The notes beneath the pieces were generated by a model. The model searched no databases, was not told the origin of the DNA, and was given only the letters and a program-made list of their open reading frames with translations. The translations under genes were made by a program, and so were the position numbers. A DNA stretch of 64,000 bases. Source: Diadema setosum. Lineage: Eukaryota; Echinodermata; Echinoidea; Diadematoida; Diadematidae. This document shows, in pieces, positions 57,900 to 64,000 of this stretch (its first letter is position 1; each line of letters starts with the position of its first letter). The DNA lies in NCBI RefSeq assembly GCF_964275005.1, contig NC_092688.1, positions 24,144,940 through 24,208,939 on the forward strand, given 5' to 3'.

Positions 57900-58737
57900 G
57901 ATGAAATACAAAGCTTCGGAATAACGAACATCACCGTTCATCCAGGCCAACCCCTGTTCTGCAAATTGCCATCAACAAAAATGAGAGATCCTTTAATAGC
58001 AAATGATACAAAATAACATGCGTCATTCTCTAGACATTAGTTTTGTAGAAAACATGAAATAGCCTATACCTGGTTATGCTCCTACAACAATGTTTTCTTT
58101 CAATATCCACAAATTATTCAGTTATATAGTCGGTGTATACAATTTCCATCGTATCTACAATCTTTCAATGCGGAGGGTTGTTATTGGTTAATAGACACCA
58201 TAGTTATCATGTTAATAATTATGTATATGACATATATTATATGCATGTCCATTGGCAAAAAAACAAACAAACACAAAAACGCATGATGCTTTCAATGGGA
58301 GATGGAAAATGTTTAATTGATAATTTCGCACAAGACGCTTGAAGTACCCTTTATATCGTGTTTTCACCTTTTTCTATGAAAATGTATCTCCTCTGTTTAT
58401 CAAATCATTCACTTTCTAAATAGGTTATGATTGTTCAATTCACACTTTATTATGTATTATGACTGTCTCATTTCAAAGGTTAGATTTTACATTTTTATAC
58501 TACAATGTATAAGAAAAGTGAAAATTCATCCTGGCCTCCTTTTTTTGGCGTTATGCATATTTATATTGTAATAGCAAATTTCATCCTCATAACGAACCAC
58601 CCTAAGTTGCAACACCTTTTGTTTTTCACTTTCTTTTTCCGCGTCAATTTTGGTTTCGAGTTATCGCTGATCGGAACAGCGAATTGAATTCATCGTTGTT
58701 GCTGTTAAACTTCATATAATGTTGATTACATGCTCAC
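57900..58737. other. gene 2 intron, paralogous to 5760-9490
   Basis: Alignable by eye to 5750-6010 and then 9120-9480. Much of the 6.0-9.1 kb material of gene 1, including the LINE at 6060, is absent here. Confidence 0.6.
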
Positions 58738-58818
58738 CTCGGCATTTCACTCTGACAGCCATGTTGGAGGAACACTCAGGGGTTGGGCAATCCCGTAAAC
58801 GCTGAAATCTGTATGAAT
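58738..58818 (-). CDS. receptor gene 2, SRCR domain second exon
   Basis: An 81-bp minus-strand exon, the copy of 9499-9579 with the same acceptor and donor (G|GTGAGC, phase 1-1). Encodes RLRDCPTPECSSNMAVRVKC. It is open and has no lesion. The first SRCR exon expected upstream was not found between here and 64000. Paralogy to gene 1 fades near 59597, so it lies farther right or has been lost. Without it the domain would be incomplete. Confidence 0.7.
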
Positions 58819-59199
58819 CTGTGCATTGATGACGTAGATTTTTTTTTTTTTTAACTGGTCAATTGTTCGGTCAAGTCGTATATCATGAAGCAAAAACTTC
58901 GACACAATAATATGTGAAAAACACTGTATAGAAAGGATAAATACTATTTTAAGATTATTAAAATAAAATAACAATAATTGAAACATCATTCATACAAAAA
59001 TGCAATGACTAATTATCTGTCCATTGCCAATATTTGTGAAATCTATATGTGCGAAATGATTACCTTTTGGACCTTAACCTGCTTTCTATTCCCTTCATCA
59101 TTTCGGAGTATTGGATTTAGAAAATTACGTAAATCATGCAGGCCTAATCATATCTTTTCGGTTTTGTTTTGTTTTTCCTTCATTTGACACGAAATAAAA

Positions 59200-59457
59200 C
59201 CTCTTGTTTTTCTTAATTGTAATGTTGCCAAACAGTCAAGCGTTGTGCTTATTATTGGCAATCGTTCTGTATGCAAATTATTAACGTGTTACTCTTTATA
59301 TTATACTAGAGATGTATTGTATAATTGATGAAAATGACGAAAATTGTTGAAAGTATACTACCGGTATTTTGTACTTTGTTAATGAAATTGCAGAAAGTTG
59401 ATGTATTTGAAAAAAAAATGGCATACAGAGAATAAATAAATCAAAATCAAATCAAAT
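59200..59457 (+). mobile_element. LINE 3' fragment
   Basis: Inserted relative to the gene 1 copy (near 9985). It ends 'gagaataaataaatcaaaatcaaatcaaatcaaa', a tandem AATCA tail. Confidence 0.65.
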
Positions 59458-59619
59458 CAAAAACATCCAACAGAATTTGTCCTTGCCCTTGGGTATATGT
59501 AACTTTAAAATTCATGTTCTGCTGTACTAGCAAGATCTGAGGAATTTTCTTCATTTGGGGGCTTTTGTCAAACCAGGTCTCGAATAATCATTTGAAACAT
59601 TAACCCGTTTAGGACGTGT

Positions 59620-59678
59620 CCCGAGTATACTCGGGCTGACGTTTTCCAGGCTGTGGACTGGTCCCGAGTATACTCGGG
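59620..59678. repeat. two copies of CCCGAGTATACTCGGG
   Basis: A perfect 16-base palindrome at 59620-59635 and again at 59663-59678. They stand right where similarity to gene 1 ends (~59597), so they may mark an element boundary. Confidence 0.85.
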
Positions 59679-60339
59679 TGAGAGAGTGAAATGAATACGC
59701 ATTTTTAAACTTAGAATTTCACCAACAATACGATACCTATGTTGAAAATGATTTATATTTTGTGGGACTACATACATCAAAGTTGCCATCTGTGAACATT
59801 TTGTGATGATTGGTCATATCTTATGTCTATAAACAAGCAAAATATTGACAAACATGAGTGCAACTTTCACGACATTCAGACCTTCGCAACGGTTGGGAAA
59901 CTGACCAATGACGAGCGACCAGCCGCACGCTCTGGCGATCTCATTTGCATCGGTATGCAAATTGTCACACTCAAGTGAAAAGCGTGCGTGCGGCGGTCAA
60001 GACCGTTGCGTGCACGCACCTACCTTATTAGCACACATTTACATGATAAAGTATTGTAGCATACTACTTCGTGTTATATCAGGAATGCAATGTCGTACTT
60101 ATGGATCTTCTATGAAAGCCATCTCGGCATGACAACCTGCTTATATTGGCATGAAATGTTGGCCTTCTTCTTCCGCTGCCGAGTCCTGGGATTTGCCAAA
60201 ACTCGGCGAATTGAATAAATTCAAAAGTAAATCTTTTGCGTGTCCCTGCATGCATGTGATGTGTGTGAATGTTTTTGTGTATGTTTGTTATCATGACAGC
60301 GATGTTACTTGTAGTTGTTTGAAGAGTTTTACCGTCATG

Positions 60340-61060
60340 AATAATATTCTGATTATGTTATAAAATTGTTTTTAAAAAAAGAAACCACTTGGCCAAGAAC
60401 AAACCGAGTAGGGGATGTACTGCATACAAACAACGCAGTCGATTGTGCTACTTCATCGAAGTCGTAAATTCATATAAATTGAATAGACCAGGTGGCCAGA
60501 GTATCAGGTTACATTGTACCTCCTTGAATAGACAGGATGTTGATACAAAAACATTCCTCAGATGCACGCGTAGACGCCATCTGAAAAGTCGGGGATTATG
60601 AGCATAATAGAGAAGTTCAAAGGCCGATTACAGACAGTCTCTTTTTTCTGCATCGGTCCATAGAATGCATTATAGTGATGTGCTTCGTATGTATTACGTA
60701 ACCACTTTTACGGACCCCAATGATTTTATGGTTGTTGGGAAGCGAATGTGCAAGTTCTCATGTGGTTGTAACCAACATATATGTATAGAATTTAAACTTC
60801 GACAACGAAATACGCTGCAATAAAGTAAACAAGACATATGGCATTTTTTTTTCTCTCATACGCTTAGCATTCGCCAAAAAAATGTAGATATAATTATGAT
60901 GTTCGGTATGATGTTTGCAGCATTTCAAAGAAGCAGTCAAAATAAAATAATATCCCATATTTCGATGATACCGACGATGGTGATGTCGACTGTTTAGTCT
61001 TTTTTGTTCTAGTTCTGTATGAATTCCTCATAATATGCTAATATTCGGCTATAGTCGCTC
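60340..61060 (+). repeat. tandem duplication, copy 1
   Basis: Similar to 63215-64000 with a spacing of about 2.9 kb. The best-kept part (60480-60720) encodes LNRPGGQSIRLHCTSLNRQD and a following K/R-rich tail in one plus frame. The minus strand is also open (SCLFKEVQCNLILWPPGLF). Function and coding strand unknown. Confidence 0.6.
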
Positions 61061-62160
61061 TGTCAATTACTTATACATTTAGAAGTCTGAGGTGTTTTCA
61101 GTCCACTTCTTTCGTGAGTTCACGAGTCAATTTTTTTTTTTCGATCATTGAGTTCAATCCATTTAAAATCAGTCAAATATGACAACTTATACCGAAAAAA
61201 AAAAACGATTTTTCTTTTTTTTTCTTTGTAGAAAGCGCTCCAAATTTGCGAAGTGGTGATTCAATTTTGCGAGAGACGGAGATGTGATAACCACATCGCT
61301 TCAATTGAACACTTTGTTTAGGAGCAAGGTATTTCGGGCAATAAAAACATGAAATTAATGTTCTTGTCTTATCTCATGTTTATCGATGTAATCAAATTTT
61401 TTCATGTTGCTATTGAAGTAATTTATGCACTTATCGTGCCTGTGTATTTTTTATGTCTACGTATATCTCTGCATTTAGGTATGCCTACATTCATTCATTC
61501 CATTAGACTTCGTGAAATCGCATTGAAGCATTTTCATATTCATAAACGATTGCAGCAAATGCTCGTTTCTTTTATAGGCCTACATTATGCTTATTGAATG
61601 AGATTGTTAGTACTTCATTTTTGTTTTTGTCTTTTATCGGGGGATGACTGGTATACACAATAAAAAAATATTGATATACACTCATGACATAAGAGAAGAT
61701 CATTTCAGCAAAATTAGCCGTCTATTATGAGATATCAAAGAATGCCGGGCGAAATGTCGTTTATTTCAACAAAAATATCGTCTTTTCCTTATTTTCTGAA
61801 GTGATGTAATAATTGTAGGTCTTCAAGCCTGTGTGGCTAGTGCTTGCCATACTTCCATGATCATGTCGGCTTCTTCTACAGCTGCCGGATGGCCAACCTT
61901 TTTTGTTGCTAAATTGAATGAATTTCTCCGTCGAACTCGGGAATGCTCACCTGCGACCCTGTTTGAAAAGACGATCTCTCATATTGAGACGAATTTGAAT
62001 TCTCAATGGACATTCTAATTTGAATTGTGTTAAGGCTACGTAATTTGAAGTGATAGGATATAGTGAAAGGAAACTGAGATTGAATGAACATCTTCATTGC
62101 GCGATCTTTTTTTTTTTTTAGGCGCTTTTGAATTACCTAACTGTGAAATTAGAAGACAAA

Positions 62161-62200
<40 letters not shown>

Positions 62201-63215
62201 TGACTGCAAAATCTTTGCATAATGTTGAACCATTTTGAACACTCGAATATGTCGTTTTGCTCTTCCTTTGTAATACATTTGCCTCGATTAGTGCTGCTTC
62301 GATTTATCTCATTGCATCTCATTACTTTCCTTTCCAGCTATCCACTTCTTCATTCCCATCATCTACAATTAATTGTTTAGATTGAATATCCCCATTGATG
62401 GTGGCGATCACCTTTCCAGGATACTTTGCCCGTATTATTATATATAATCTCATAAGATATCACCATAACACAGATTATAGACAAACCTAGCCGTGTGTAA
62501 TATTTCATTTCGTTTGCAAAAGTGTGTTCAGATTACCGTCCATGGAACTAAATTTAGAAGACCAGCCTATTTTTTTATCTCTTTATCTCTCAATCTTTCT
62601 TCTTATCGCATAGACTCCGATGTTTCGTTTGCAGACCGGAAGAGCTCATAAATGCTCAATCAACTGACTTGAATAGGTGTTATATATAAATATATATATA
62701 TATATATAGCAATAATCTATCCCGTTTGCTGATGATTATTATATCACTGTGTGACATTTAATTTCAAGTGATGTGCAGTGAACAATACCTTCCCGCCATT
62801 ACGGTAGAGTTGTAAGGGAATCATGATTGCACATAAAATTTGCAACATACAACCCGACAGTAAACTTACAAATGCGCTCGTTGATCTCCTTTATTCATCT
62901 CATGGAAACCTAAGTCATATAATTATGGTCGAAATCTGGAGGCAGTCATGATGGATAATTTCACAAAGCAAACGTCTTTATACAAAAAATGCATGGAGTT
63001 CGCAGGTTTAGTCACCATTAGCTGTCAAAGATTGCAAGAAAGATGCAACGATTTATCTGAATATTGAACATCCCATCAGGCTCTTGTCAACATTATGAAA
63101 ATTGTTGAAACAAAACCAAGAAACAAACTCAAATGGAAGATTGGTTTGAGAAACTCAACTTCGATGTTGCTTGAAGCTTTTTTCTCTCTCTCTCTCATAC
63201 TTATGAATGACAGCG
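61060..63215. other. spacer of the tandem duplication
   Basis: Contains a plus-strand frame at 61833-62018 (SASSTAAGWPTFFVAKLNEF) weakly similar to 60150-60235 (PSSSAAESWDLPKLGELNKF), a (CA)n tract at 62163-62199 and a (TA)n tract near 62684-62708. No domain recognised. Confidence 0.45.
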
Positions 63216-64000
63216 TGATTATGTTATAAGATCGTTCAAAAAATCTACTCGGCCAACGAACCAAATAGAGGATATTCTGTATAATAGTCATCATTTTCAT
63301 ACAATGCAAGAGCCGATATTGCCACTATGGGGTCTTACAATTATATTCATCATGGTGAAACACAGCGTAACATGTGCGCGTGTTATAGGCAAGAACACTT
63401 TGAATAGACCAGGTGGCCAGAGTATCAGGTTACATCGTACCTCCTTGAATAGACAGGATGTTGATACAAAAACATTCCTAAGACGCACTCGTAGACGCCA
63501 TCCGAAAAGTCGGGGATTATGAGCATAATAAAGAAGTTCAAAGGCCGATTACAGACAGTCTCTTTATTCTGCACCGGTCCATAGAATGCATTATAGTGAT
63601 GTGCTTCGTATGTATTACGTAACCGCTTTTACGGACCCCAATGATTTTATGGTTGTTGAAAATCCAATGTGCAAGTTCTCATGTACTTGTTACGAACATG
63701 TATTACAGAATTTAAACCTCGACAATGACATACGCTGCAATAAAGCGAGAAACAAGACATACGGCAGAAGTTGTCTTTTTTCTCTCTCTCTCTCTCTCAT
63801 ACGCTTAGAATTCACAAATAAAAATTATGATGTTCAGTATTTGATGTTTGCAGTATTTCAAAGAGGCAGTCAAAATAAAATTACATCCAATATTACGACG
63901 ATACCGACAATGGTGATGTTGACTGTTTAGTCTTTTTTGGTTCTAGTTTTGTATGAATTCTTCATAATATGCTAATTTTCGGCTATAGTCGCTCTGTCAA
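63215..64000 (+). repeat. tandem duplication, copy 2 (cut by window end)
   Basis: Second copy of 60340-61060. The plus frame keeps LNRPGGQSIRLHRTSLNRQD. A (CT)n stretch lies at 63780-63797. The copy still continues at the last base of the window. Confidence 0.6.

Noticed and set aside
61349..61597. Hydrophobic 82-residue plus-strand frame
   Set aside because: AT-rich composition alone gives such frames. No splice signal and no copy in the duplicate.

Overview
This is eukaryotic (metazoan) DNA: AT-rich, with short phase-1 exons bounded by GT/AG sites, long repeat-filled introns, many transposable elements and no operon structure. Recurrent terminal-inverted-repeat elements, CR1/Jockey-like LINE fragments, a Gmr1-type LTR element and an SRCR/WSC/sushi receptor family suggest a marine deuterostome, most likely an echinoderm. 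The species is inferred, not proven.

The backbone is two paralogous receptor genes on the minus strand, one downstream of the other. Gene 1 starts with a signal-peptide exon (13045-12973) and runs left: an extracellular exon (12184-11866), an SRCR domain split over two exons (10492-10274 and 9579-9499), a WSC-like exon (5486-5211), a sushi/CCP exon (4444-4223) and Ser/Thr-rich stalk exons (3295-3230 and 729-667). It leaves the window before its membrane segment. Gene 2 enters from the right with the second SRCR exon (58818-58738), then WSC (47654-47379), sushi (46570-46349), three stalk exons (45393-45331, 44255-44202, 33958-33905), a transmembrane exon (31157-31036) and a cytoplasmic exon (30480-29716). 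The splice phases I could read fit a single chain: phase 1 between ectodomain exons, then phase 0 from the TM exon to the tail. The exception is gene 1 exon 2.

The gene 2 tail is the most unusual coding feature. It is an array of ~64-68-residue repeats rich in tyrosine motifs (YSTxIYS, GYLVLE, YETI, EYxYIE), some fitting ITIM/ITSM consensus. About three units are open. A further seven or so, plus one deleted remnant, lie downstream with frameshifts and stops (29715-28370), so the tail seems to have been shortened by a deletion.

The intergenic and intronic DNA is a nest of mobile elements. At 48455-57866 a TIR element with 26-bp perfect ends and a 5-bp duplication (AGGCA) has itself been split by a 5.9-kb LTR retrotransposon (50409-56317; LTRs differ at two sites; TSD AACA). 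The LTR element has an intact gag-protease-integrase ORF but no reverse transcriptase or RNase H. Other elements are a ~700-bp TGTGACC-ended family (several copies), TTAA-flanked foldback elements (19.3 and 23.8 kb), a ~255-bp TIR family (40.2 and 41.0 kb), a 148-bp MITE (30.6 kb), LINE 3' fragments, a perfect 150-bp palindrome joined to a tRNA-like segment (42.4-42.7 kb), and an inverted repeat pair (34.0-35.4 / 42.3-43.6 kb). The right end (60.3-64 kb) is a tandem duplication of unknown content.
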